A program made the translations under genes and the position numbers. A model generated the notes under the pieces. The model searched no databases and was not told the origin of the DNA. It saw only the letters and a list, made by a program, of their open reading frames with translations. Shown one piece after another: positions 8,201 to 15,210 of a stretch of DNA of 15,319 nucleotides; within the stretch, counting starts at the first letter, position 1, and each line of letters opens with the position of its first letter. Origin of the DNA: an uncultured Mucilaginibacter sp. (GTDB lineage Bacteria > Bacteroidota > Bacteroidia > Sphingobacteriales > Sphingobacteriaceae); assembly GCA_903885865.1 (NCBI GenBank), contig CAISKH010000439.1:1-15319 (forward strand), written 5' to 3'.

Positions 8201-9932
8201 AATTGCTGGTGCTTTGCTGTGAATTAAAAATTTGAACATATTCAGGACTGGTATCCATCAATTCTTCATGCTTGCCACCGGCAATAATTTCGCCATCCAT
8301 CAGCACAACGATCTGGTCATAATGCTCAATGGCGGCTATTTTTTGTGTAACAGACACCAGGGTTATCTCGGGATAGTTTAATTGTACATTGGCTAATATT
8401 TTCCGTTCAGTATTGGCATCAACCCGCGCGGTAAAATCATCCAGCAACAACACTTTAGGGTTAATTGCAAGCGCCCTCGCCAGCATAATACGCTGTTTTT
8501 GCCCGCCCGACAGGCTCGAGCCACGTTCGGAAACTATAGTATTCAACCCATCAGGCAGGCTATCAATAAAATCCTTCAATTCGGCAGTTTCAATTGCCGT
8601 TTTTAGTGATTCATTGGTAACGGTATCGCTGAACGCGATGTTCTCCCTTATACTCATATTGAAGATAATGCTATCCTGGAAAACAAACCCTACCTGGCTG
8701 TGAAACGCTTCGCTGTTATAACTATCAATGTTTTTTCCGTCAAATTCAACCGTGCCTGCGTTAGCCGGGATCAAGCCTGTAAGTAAATACAGCAACTGCG
8801 TTTTCCCGGCGGCAGTTGGCCCTATGATCGCTATTTTTGAACCTGCCTTTATGTTTAAGTTTATATTTTTAAGCGCAGGTTTTTGTCCGTAAGTTACTGT
8901 AACATCTTTTAGCTCAATATTGCCCCATATACTTTCAGTTATGGTTCCGTTATCTTCCGGGTCGGGTGCGTTTAATATCATGCTGATGCGCTGGTACGAG
9001 GCTGTTGCCTGGGCTATGATATTACTCATGAACCCGATTACCAGGATGGGAAATATCAGCATAGTTAAATAACTGTTAAACGCTGCAAAATTGCCCAGGC
9101 TCATAGTGCCGTTTATTACAAAATGCCCGCCCAGTGCCAGTATAGTCAATGCCGAAAGGTTAGCGGTAAAGGTAATTACAGGTATAAGTCCGGCGAAAAG
9201 GCGGAGTATAGCTAAGCCAAACTCTTTAGCTTTGGTATTTGCCTCCAGGAATTTTGCCGTTTCCAGTTGTTGCGAGTTAATAACACGTATCAGCGCCGAG
9301 CCTAAAATGCTTTCGTTAATGATCTTATTCAGCCAGTCAATTACCTCTCGGCTTTGTTTGAATAGTGCCCGTACCTTACGCAATACGTAAAAAAATGTTC
9401 CGCCAATAATGGGGATGATGGCGATAACGGTTAAGGCCAGTTTCCAGTTAATGGTAAGCAATAAAACACTCGCGCCGATTATTATAACCAGCGACGATAC
9501 AATAGAAACAATGGCCTGTGCTACAAACAGTTTTATCGAATCGGTATCGGCGGTTAAATTGGTAAGCAGTTTTGATGGATTGGCCGCTTCAATAAAGGCG
9601 TGGCTCTGTTTTGATATTTTATCGGAAAGCCTTGTGCGCAGGTCCCTCGCCACACGTTCCGACGCGAAGGTTTGTATGATGCTCTGCAGGTAACCAAATA
9701 TAAAAATAAGCAGCACGGCGATGCCGAACTCTGTAATGATGTGTTTAAAATCGAAATGTTTGTGCGTATAAGCGTCAATACCCGTTGCTATAATTTTAGG
9801 CAGCAGTAAGTTTATGCCATTACTAAAAAGCGCGAAAAACAGCAGCAGGGTAACCATTCCGCCATAAGGTTTTAGCAGGCTGAAAATACCCGGCGGCTTT
9901 TTTTGATCTGAATTCTGTTTTTCTGGCGGCAT
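8190..9932 (-). CDS. ABC exporter half-transporter, subunit with degenerate Walker B and H-loop (first gene of pair)
   Basis: A 580-residue membrane half-transporter, six helices in about residues 25-310 followed by an ATPase domain. Walker A is GPTAAGKT (371-378), the Q-loop Gln is Q419 and the signature LSGGQ (474-478) is canonical. Walker B reads KVLLLDD: D499 replaces the catalytic Glu. The H-loop has Q530 (SVTQK) in place of the switch His. These substitutions are known from the MdlA/BmrC/TM287-like members of heterodimeric exporters and mean that its own ATP site hydrolyses poorly, if at all. Its canonical signature completes the active site of the second subunit. The start at 9932 is followed by a short basic, Gln/Lys/Pro-rich cytoplasmic N-terminus. 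A box one base short of the Bacteroidota -7 consensus (AATATTTG) lies at 9947-9954, without a convincing -33 element. Confidence 0.93.
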   Translation of the reverse strand: MPPEKQNSDQKKPPGIFSLLKPYGGMVTLLLFFALFSNGINLLLPKIIATGIDAYTHKHFDFKHIITEFGIAVLLIFIFGYLQSIIQTFASERVARDLRTRLSDKISKQSHAFIEAANPSKLLTNLTADTDSIKLFVAQAIVSIVSSLVIIIGASVLLLTINWKLALTVIAIIPIIGGTFFYVLRKVRALFKQSREVIDWLNKIINESILGSALIRVINSQQLETAKFLEANTKAKEFGLAILRLFAGLIPVITFTANLSALTILALGGHFVINGTMSLGNFAAFNSYLTMLIFPILVIGFMSNIIAQATASYQRISMILNAPDPEDNGTITESIWGNIELKDVTVTYGQKPALKNINLNIKAGSKIAIIGPTAAGKTQLLYLLTGLIPANAGTVEFDGKNIDSYNSEAFHSQVGFVFQDSIIFNMSIRENIAFSDTVTNESLKTAIETAELKDFIDSLPDGLNTIVSERGSSLSGGQKQRIMLARALAINPKVLLLDDFTARVDANTERKILANVQLNYPEITLVSVTQKIAAIEHYDQIVVLMDGEIIAGGKHEELMDTSPEYVQIFNSQQSTSNYEL

Positions 9933-10090
9933 GTATGTTTATTTGTCAAATATTATGCAAATGTTTGGTATCTCCATAAGTTAGCAGACGATTGTTGAAT
10001 TAAAATAGTTTAAAGCAGGTAAAATAGTTTGGCGATGTCAAAGAAAAATTAAGCTCAAAACTATAAGTTACTCATAATAAACGTATTAAA

Positions 10091-10125
10091 GTGTTCGCGG
10101 TTTTTGAGCGTGAACGCCCGTGAAC
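10091..10125. repeat. Imperfect inverted repeat GTGTTCGCGG / CCGTGAACAC
   Basis: GTGTTCGCGG (10091-10100) pairs with CCGTGAACAC (ending at about 10127) with one G-T wobble. The word CGTGAAC also occurs twice as a direct repeat 10 bp apart (10109-10115 and 10119-10125), so the site has both inverted and helically phased direct symmetry. It is followed immediately by a second stem at 10126-10145. Confidence 0.5.
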
Positions 10126-10145
10126 ACTGACAGGATCGTGTCAGT
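10126..10145. repeat. Hairpin ACTGACA / TGTCAGT
   Basis: A perfect 7-bp stem, ACTGACA (10126-10132) and TGTCAGT (10139-10145), with the 6-nt loop GGATCG. It directly abuts the GTGTTC/GAACAC inverted repeat. No T-run follows on either strand, so it does not look like an intrinsic terminator; an operator or structured leader of the plus-strand gene is possible. Confidence 0.5.
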
Positions 10146-10174
10146 ACACTGCATCAGGTATGTTGACAAAAACT

Positions 10175-10209
10175 ATAAGCAATGAACCATGAACTATTAG
10201 CTAACGACT
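10175..10209. repeat. Degenerate heptanucleotide array
   Basis: Five units in 7-nt phase: ATAAGCA, ATGAACC, ATGAACT, ATTAGCT and AACGACT. The 13-bp word CAATGAACCATGA at 10180-10192 is identical to 6409-6421 in the array after the histidine kinase. No inverted partner array is obvious here. Confidence 0.45.
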
Positions 10210-10211
10210 GC

Positions 10212-10219
10212 TATATTTG
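10212..10219 (+). promoter_or_regulatory. Bacteroidota -7 promoter element
   Basis: TATATTTG is an exact match to the Bacteroidota sigma-ABfr -7 consensus TAnnTTTG. It sits 18 bp before the ATG of the CDGSH gene, which leaves a leader of about a dozen bases. No TTG-type -33 element is seen at the normal spacing, so the call rests on the -7 box and its position. Confidence 0.5.
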
Positions 10220-10237
10220 CTGAAACAATAAAACTAT

Positions 10238-10462
10238 ATGAGCACTAAACTAACTATTAATAATAACGGATCAGTAAGAATTGAAGGCGACGACTTTGAG
10301 ATTGTAGATATGCAGGGCAATGCCTACGGGTTGCAAGGCAGAACTATCGTTTCCATTTGCCGTTGTGGCATGTCGGCCAATAAGCCGTTTTGCGACGGCT
10401 CGCATAAAGGACATTTTGAAAACGAGGCAGTAGCGTTTGATCTGCCGCCGAAGAAAGTATGA
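10238..10462 (+). CDS. CDGSH iron-sulfur domain protein
   Basis: A 74-residue protein with a single CDGSH zinc-finger-like motif, which binds a [2Fe-2S] cluster through three Cys and one His. The residues are C41, C43, C52 and H56 in CRCGMSANKPFCDGSH, with the conserved S46, P50, D53 and G54 all present. There is no membrane anchor, unlike the animal mitoNEET proteins, so it should be cytosolic. Small bacterial CDGSH proteins are proposed to act in electron transfer or iron-sulfur/redox sensing; the specific role here is unknown. It appears to be a single-gene unit: the gene to the left is divergent and amtB on the right converges on it. ATG at 10238 follows a perfect -7 box. Confidence 0.9.
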   Translation: MSTKLTINNNGSVRIEGDDFEIVDMQGNAYGLQGRTIVSICRCGMSANKPFCDGSHKGHFENEAVAFDLPPKKV

Positions 10463-10480
10463 TCCGATTCTTTCTGGCAT

Positions 10481-10509
10481 AAAAAAAGGGCCTGCTAATT
10501 AGCCGGCCC
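10481..10509 (-). terminator. Intrinsic terminator of amtB
   Basis: The stem runs from GGGCC (10488-10492) to GGCCC (10505-10509), continues as GCTAA/TTAGC after one T-C mismatch, and is followed on the minus strand by seven Ts (10487-10481). It begins 35 bp after the amtB stop. On the plus strand there is no T-run, so it mainly serves amtB, although the stem could also slow transcription from the CDGSH gene. Confidence 0.85.
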
Positions 10510-10544
10510 GCACTTAGGTTTATGAATTGGTTTAGATGGTTTAA

Positions 10545-11852
10545 TTATAAGCGTTCGCCATGCTGACTGATATCCAGCCCTATCACTTCATCTTCTTTGG
10601 AAACACGCAGCGGAGAGATCATATCGGTGATCTTCAATAAAAGCAGTGAGCCAAAAAAAGCATAGATCGAAACAACAACCAGCGCGATGCACTGCATATA
10701 AAATAAATGCGTTTCGCCGAAAAACAAACCGTTACCGGTTGTATTGGCCGGGTTAACATTCGTATTGGCAAAAACCCCGGTAAGCAGCATACCCACCATA
10801 CCGCCAACGCCATGACAGGGAAATACATCAAGTGTATCATCAATAGAGGTGCGTGTGCGCCACTCAACAACCAGGTTACTTACCACTGCCGAAATTATAC
10901 CTATGGCCAATGAATGCGGCACCGATACATAGCCCGCCGCGGGAGTAATAGCAACCAAACCCACTACTGCGCCAATACAGGTACCCATTGCCGATGGCTT
11001 ACGGCCCTTTAACATATCAAAAAATATCCAGGTTAAACCTGCTGCCGCAGATGCCGTTGTGCTGGTAGCTAAAGCGGTTACCGCCAAATGGTTCGCGCCA
11101 AAAGCCGAACCGGCGTTAAAACCAAACCACCCGAACCATAACAGGCCGGTGCCTATTAATACATAGCTGATGCGGGCGGGCGCATGGCTGGGCTCATTTC
11201 TTTTCTTTAAATATAAGGCTGATGCCAATGCGGCCCACCCTGCCGACATATGTACAACTGTACCGCCTGCAAAATCAAGCACTCCTAATTTGTTCAGTAA
11301 ACCATCGGGATGCCATGTGCAATGCGCCAATGGCGAAAAAATAAATATGCTGAACAGTACCAAAAATATAATGTACGAGTTAAAGCGAATACGCTCGGCA
11401 AAAGCGCCGGTTATAAGCGCTGGTGTTATAATCGCGAATTTTAACTGGTACATTGCAAACAGCAATAACGGTATTGTTGGCGCCAGTTTCCAGGTCGAAT
11501 CGCCCAACATGCCTTTCATCATGAAATAAGTAGATGGGTTGCCAATTATGCCATGAAAACTATCGCCAAATGCAAGGCTGAACCCAAATATGCCCCACAA
11601 TACGGTAATGATCACCATGCAAATAACACTTTGCAGCATGGTTGATATCACATTCTTTTTATTCACCATTCCGCCGTAAAAAAACGCCAGACCGGGTGTC
11701 ATAATTAAAACTAATGCTGTCGACATGAGCATCCAGGCAATATCGCCTGTGTTAAAGTGAGATTTTCCGGTATTTTTAAATTCGACAGAAGGGAAAATAA
11801 AGGTTAATGTTAAAACACATAGGATTAGAAAAAACGGAAAATAGCGTTTCAT
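10545..11852 (-). CDS. amtB: Ammonium transporter, Amt/Rh family
   Basis: A 435-residue inner-membrane ammonium channel that should act as a trimer. Start ATG at 11852 (MKRYFPFF) is preferred because it begins a hydrophobic leader; a TTG at 11909 would add 19 residues that cross a palindromic putative operator. Family motifs present are TPGLAFFYGGMV (52-63), the GAFAERIRF segment, DFAGGTVVHMSAG with the first pore His at H201, WFGFNAGSAF, and DVFPCHGVGG with the second pore His at H347. Both members of the twin-His pair that lines the conduction pore are intact. The C-terminal tail (about 410-435, including EDEVIGLD) is the part that contacts PII proteins in relatives. No glnK/PII gene lies within the window, unlike the common glnK-amtB pair. 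It sits on the same strand 108 bp after nuoN and ends in a strong terminator. Confidence 0.95.
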   Translation of the reverse strand: MKRYFPFFLILCVLTLTFIFPSVEFKNTGKSHFNTGDIAWMLMSTALVLIMTPGLAFFYGGMVNKKNVISTMLQSVICMVIITVLWGIFGFSLAFGDSFHGIIGNPSTYFMMKGMLGDSTWKLAPTIPLLLFAMYQLKFAIITPALITGAFAERIRFNSYIIFLVLFSIFIFSPLAHCTWHPDGLLNKLGVLDFAGGTVVHMSAGWAALASALYLKKRNEPSHAPARISYVLIGTGLLWFGWFGFNAGSAFGANHLAVTALATSTTASAAAGLTWIFFDMLKGRKPSAMGTCIGAVVGLVAITPAAGYVSVPHSLAIGIISAVVSNLVVEWRTRTSIDDTLDVFPCHGVGGMVGMLLTGVFANTNVNPANTTGNGLFFGETHLFYMQCIALVVVSIYAFFGSLLLLKITDMISPLRVSKEDEVIGLDISQHGERL

Positions 11853-11890
11853 GTAAATATTTAAGAATGATTTTAAAAAACGCCTGAAAT

Positions 11891-11906
11891 TATGATTTAA
11901 ATCATA
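11891..11906. promoter_or_regulatory. 16-bp perfect palindrome upstream of amtB (FNR/CRP-like)
   Basis: TATGATTTAAATCATA is perfectly self-complementary and lies 39 bp before the amtB ATG. The inner half-sites, TGAT-N4-ATCA, resemble the FNR-type consensus TTGAT-N4-ATCAA with the outer base changed, so a Crp/Fnr-family dimer is a candidate binder. The surroundings are A/T-rich, which raises the chance of a coincidence. Confidence 0.5.
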
Positions 11907-11960
11907 CAAAAGTGAAATAAATGTTAAATTTTTATTAAAAAGATAAGGAATTGTAATTTT

Positions 11961-13460
11961 TTATAAAAACCGGGCCAGTAGGTCGGGGAAAATCCCTAAT
12001 AATATCAGCAACAGAGATATAATTACTGATAAAGCGTTTACAAATTTAGGAAAGCGGATAGGCTCACTTGGTTTTTCGGCCGGTTTTAAAAATAAATTGA
12101 GGGGTATTTTCAGGTAATAGAATAAAGACACTACAGTAGCAATCGCGCCGGTTATGGTTAATATCAACAGCCAGGTATTATGGTCGTGCTGGTAAACGCT
12201 ATACACTGCCGAGAATACCATCAACTTCCCTACAAAGCCAGCAGTTACCGGCAAACCTGCAAGCGATATTAATATAATGACAAAAGCTACCGAGGCAGCC
12301 GGGTATTTAAGTCCAAGCCCTTTATAGCTCCTTATATCCTCCGATCCGGTAATAAAGGCAAAATAAGTTACCAGCATAAATGCGCGGATGTTGGCTATGG
12401 CGTACACAGCCAAATAAAAAGTTAGCGCAGTTATGCCTTGCGAAGTAAAAGTAACCACCGCCATTAAAGCAAAACCGGTATGGCCAATGCTGGAATAGGC
12501 CAGCATGCGCTTGGCATTGTTTTGCATAACTGCGGCGAAGTTGCCTACTACCATGGTGACAATACCGATAACAGAAAGGTACAGCCCAAAATCAAACGAT
12601 TTCCATAGGGGTGAGCTAATGAATGGTGTTAAAAAATTAACCAGCAACCCAAACGCAGCAGTTTTTGGCACGGTTGATAAAAACGCGGTAATAGGCGTAG
12701 GGGCGCCTTCGTAAACATCGGGTACCCAAAAATGGATGGGAACAAAGGATAATTTAAAACCAATGCCCACTAACACCAATACCAACGCAAAGGAAACCGC
12801 AGCGGGGTTGGCACTTGTTAAGCCACCAATAAAATTAGGATCGAACAAACTAAGCGTACCGCTGAGGCCATATAATAAGGATATGCCATACAACATAATG
12901 GCCGACGATGCTGCGCCAAACAATACATATTTTAATCCGGCCTCGGTACTTAACGCGTTCTCTGAACGATAGGCAACCATAAGGTAAGAGGTTATGGAAA
13001 CCATTTCGACAGATAAATAAACCGATAACAGGTTTGCCGCCATCGTCATTAAATGCAGGCCAAAAACTGCGGCTATGGTGATGGAATAAAGATCAGATAG
13101 TTTTTTAGGATGCGAAAGCAGCAGCCTGTCCCACGCAAAATAGACTACCAGCGAGAGGGTTGTAATATCAATTATGAGCCTGAAAATTAGAGAAGTATGG
13201 TTTTGCAACAACATGCCGCTGAATAAAAAGCCCACCTGGTCTTTTACAACCAACACTTGTTCAATATCCTGAACGATTACCAATACCATACCTGCGCAGG
13301 CTACAATACGGCAAAGTTTTTCGGAATTTCGGCCAAAAAGCAGGTCGGTAACCAGCACTATAATAAATAAAGCAGCGAGATAAATTTCGGGCATAAAATA
13401 TTTTACACTGCCCAAAATATTGGTTAACTGGCCGGTTATGTTGGGTAGCAGTTCGTGCAT
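11961..13460 (-). CDS. nuoN: NADH-quinone oxidoreductase subunit N
   Basis: A 499-residue antiporter-like membrane subunit of respiratory complex I, one of three that carry proton translocation. Start ATG at 13460 (MHELLPN) leaves a single base after the nuoM stop; a start at 13520 would add 20 residues encoded by the nuoM end and is unlikely. Key residues match NuoN of E. coli: E152 in SVEMVSITSYL, K177, K236 in GFKLSFVPIHFW, K266 in TVPKTA, and K412 in AGFVGKL, where the subunit has Lys rather than the Glu of NuoM. The PIHFWVPDVYEGAPTP block is diagnostic. About fourteen hydrophobic segments are visible. One oddity: the usual N-hydrophobic-GAF motif in the later half reads NIRAF, placing an Arg in a membrane helix. 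No clear terminator follows before amtB. Confidence 0.96.
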   Translation of the reverse strand: MHELLPNITGQLTNILGSVKYFMPEIYLAALFIIVLVTDLLFGRNSEKLCRIVACAGMVLVIVQDIEQVLVVKDQVGFLFSGMLLQNHTSLIFRLIIDITTLSLVVYFAWDRLLLSHPKKLSDLYSITIAAVFGLHLMTMAANLLSVYLSVEMVSITSYLMVAYRSENALSTEAGLKYVLFGAASSAIMLYGISLLYGLSGTLSLFDPNFIGGLTSANPAAVSFALVLVLVGIGFKLSFVPIHFWVPDVYEGAPTPITAFLSTVPKTAAFGLLVNFLTPFISSPLWKSFDFGLYLSVIGIVTMVVGNFAAVMQNNAKRMLAYSSIGHTGFALMAVVTFTSQGITALTFYLAVYAIANIRAFMLVTYFAFITGSEDIRSYKGLGLKYPAASVAFVIILISLAGLPVTAGFVGKLMVFSAVYSVYQHDHNTWLLILTITGAIATVVSLFYYLKIPLNLFLKPAEKPSEPIRFPKFVNALSVIISLLLILLGIFPDLLARFL

Positions 13461-13461
13461 G

Positions 13462-15069
13462 TTATTTGATGATATGTAAAAACTGCACCAGCGCCAACAC
13501 AGAATCGTTGATCTTATCAAACACCAGCGACGGCATTATGCCTATCATTAATACAATGATCGCCAAAGGCAGCAGGGTAATTATTTCGCGAAAGTTGAGG
13601 TCGGCTAAAGCGGTTTTCCAAACATCGCCGCCTTTCAGCGAAACCTGGCCGAAGAACATACGCTGCAGCGCCCATAAAAAATAGGCCGCGCTTAGTAATA
13701 TGCCAACTGCCCCGGCAACGGCCATCCAGTGAGGCAGCAACCCGTTTACCAGGCACGATTTAAACGCGCCTGCCAGGGTAAACGCCTCCGCTATAAATGC
13801 CGAGAAACCCGGCAAGCCTAACGAAGCAAAAAAGGCGACCATGATAAATACGGTGTATTTTGGCATCAGCGTACCTAAACCACGGAAATGGCTGATCTCG
13901 CGGTCATGCACCCGGTTATAAACCACTCCTGCCAAAAAGAACAGCATGGTTGATAGGAACGCATGGCTCACCATCTGTATCACCGCGCCGCTTATACCCT
14001 CGGCAGTTTGCGAGGCGATACCCAATAACACAAAACCCATTTGCGATATGGATGAAAAAGCGATCAACCGTTTAAGGTCCTTCTGGGCCAGCGCGTTCAA
14101 CGCGCCGTATAAAATGGATATAACACCCAGCAAACCCAACCAGAACGCGCCCGAAGCCGCCACATCAGGGAATATGCCCAGGCATACCCTTATAATTCCA
14201 TACCCGCCAATTTTTAACAGGATAGCCGCCAATATGATAGATACCGGGGTTGGCGCCTCCACGTGCGCGTCGGGCAGCCAGGAGTGCAGGGGTACAACCG
14301 GCACTTTGATGGCAAAAGCGATAAACAACACAATAAAGCCCAGTGTACGTGCCGGCATCCCAAATAAGGTAGTATGGTTTAAGACAGAAAATATCGACCC
14401 ATGCGCGTAATTGGCAGGATTCATCATCTGTACCATGTTAAAGGTGTGATTTCCGGTTACCGGGTCAACAACCGACAGGTACAAACCTATCATCACCAGC
14501 AGCATAAATACAGAGCCGAATAGGGTGTACAGGAAGAATTTAATAGCCGCATATTCGCGCCGCGCGCCGCCCCACATACCAATTAAAAAATATAAAGGCA
14601 GCAACATTAACTCGTAGAAAATGTAAAACAGGAAGAAATCGAGCGAGCAAAATACGCCCAATACGGCCATGTCGAGTATCAGGAAGAGCACAAAGAAACC
14701 TTTCAGGTTGCTTTTTATTTCCCATGAAGCCAAAGCGGCGATAACCAATACCAGCGATGTCATTACCAGTAATGTGATAGATATACCGTCTATCCCTACA
14801 AAATATTCCATCTGCATATGGCCCATGCTGCCCAGGTTCAAATTTATCCACGGCAGTTTTTGAACAAACTGGAACTGTCCCTCGTTGGCAATACCGCCAA
14901 AGGCGGCGCCTGTTTTAAAATGCAGGTATATCCAAATACTCATACCTAACTGCACCAATGTAGCCAGCAGTGTAATATATTTAAAACTGACCCGCCAGTT
15001 GGATGGCATCAGCGCGATGGCGAGTCCGAATGCAAGGGGAAGAAATATGAGCAGGGTTAATATATTCAT
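13462..15069 (-). CDS. nuoM: NADH-quinone oxidoreductase subunit M
   Basis: A 535-residue antiporter-like proton-pumping subunit of complex I in the inner membrane. Diagnostic features are E153 in FYELMLLPLYF (TM5 Glu), K255 in AIKVPVVPLHSWLPDAH, K286 in AAILLKIGGYG, and E428 in GFSAFIAEAF, the distal Glu typical of NuoM. The EAPTPVS and SSISQMGF blocks are also family signatures. About fourteen membrane helices are visible and the length fits the family, slightly above E. coli. ATG at 15069 begins a hydrophobic first helix (MNILTLLIF). It is transcribed after nuoL and directly before nuoN. The 139-bp gap to nuoL is large for this operon and is filled by a repeat element, whose nearest unit ends five bases before this start codon. 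Confidence 0.97.
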   Translation of the reverse strand: MNILTLLIFLPLAFGLAIALMPSNWRVSFKYITLLATLVQLGMSIWIYLHFKTGAAFGGIANEGQFQFVQKLPWINLNLGSMGHMQMEYFVGIDGISITLLVMTSLVLVIAALASWEIKSNLKGFFVLFLILDMAVLGVFCSLDFFLFYIFYELMLLPLYFLIGMWGGARREYAAIKFFLYTLFGSVFMLLVMIGLYLSVVDPVTGNHTFNMVQMMNPANYAHGSIFSVLNHTTLFGMPARTLGFIVLFIAFAIKVPVVPLHSWLPDAHVEAPTPVSIILAAILLKIGGYGIIRVCLGIFPDVAASGAFWLGLLGVISILYGALNALAQKDLKRLIAFSSISQMGFVLLGIASQTAEGISGAVIQMVSHAFLSTMLFFLAGVVYNRVHDREISHFRGLGTLMPKYTVFIMVAFFASLGLPGFSAFIAEAFTLAGAFKSCLVNGLLPHWMAVAGAVGILLSAAYFLWALQRMFFGQVSLKGGDVWKTALADLNFREIITLLPLAIIVLMIGIMPSLVFDKINDSVLALVQFLHIIK

Positions 15070-15074
15070 TCTTC

Positions 15075-15109
15075 GAGATGTGAGATGTGAGATGTGAGAT
15101 GTGAGACAT
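15075..15109. repeat. Heptanucleotide array, GAGATGT units (left arm)
   Basis: Four perfect tandem copies of GAGATGT (15075-15102) and a fifth variant, GAGACAT (15103-15109). On the transcribed minus strand it reads as ACATCTC repeats immediately before the nuoM ATG, so it occupies the position of the ribosome binding region. Confidence 0.85.
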
Positions 15110-15175
15110 AGATTTTGGGCTGTGGATAGTTAGATCCATCATATTTGCCATCTCGGAATAACCCCGAACAAACAT
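15110..15175. other. Unique core between the two inverted heptamer arrays
   Basis: A 66-bp stretch with no gene, holding two small potential stems: TGGAT (15123-15127) with ATCCA (15134-15138), and TCGG (15153-15156) with CCGA (15164-15167). In the nuoL-nuoM transcript it would be the loop of a long imperfect hairpin formed by the arrays. Confidence 0.4.
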
Positions 15176-15210
15176 TCAATCTCAAATCTAATATCTCAAA
15201 TCTCATATCT
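15176..15210. repeat. Heptanucleotide array, CAAATCT-type units (right arm)
   Basis: Five units in 7-nt phase: TCAATCT, CAAATCT, AATATCT, CAAATCT and CATATCT. The orientation is opposite to the GAGATGT array (ATCT faces AGAT). The stop codon of nuoL (15209-15211) lies at the edge of the last unit. Confidence 0.75.

Larger units (their letters stand above)
9933..10237. other. Divergent intergenic region between the ABC pair and the CDGSH gene
   Basis: These 305 bp carry no convincing gene. They hold an 11-bp direct repeat, TAAAATAGTTT, at 10001-10011 and 10020-10030; two adjoining inverted repeats at 10091-10145; a degenerate heptamer array at 10175-10209; and a -7 promoter box at 10212-10219. 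The presumed promoter of the ABC pair lies at the left end and that of the CDGSH gene at the right end. Confidence 0.6.

Noticed and set aside
9947..9954. Strong promoter for the ABC pair
   Set aside because: AATATTTG misses one consensus base and has no -33 element at the right distance, so it is only mentioned with the gene.
11853..11909. Longer AmtB start at the TTG at 11909
   Set aside because: It adds 19 residues before the hydrophobic leader, begins on a rare start codon and overlaps the palindrome; ATG at 11852 is better supported.
13461..13520. Longer NuoN start at 13520
   Set aside because: The extra 20 residues come from the out-of-frame end of nuoM and do not resemble a NuoN N-terminus; ATG at 13460 is 1 bp after the nuoM stop.
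13946..14410. 154-codon open frame on the plus strand
   Set aside because: It lies antisense within nuoM, has no recognisable domain and is Pro/Asn/Ile-rich in the way expected of a reversed membrane protein gene.
15075..15210. Possible CRISPR array
   Set aside because: Units are 7 nt and directly tandem without spacers of regular length, and no cas genes are present.
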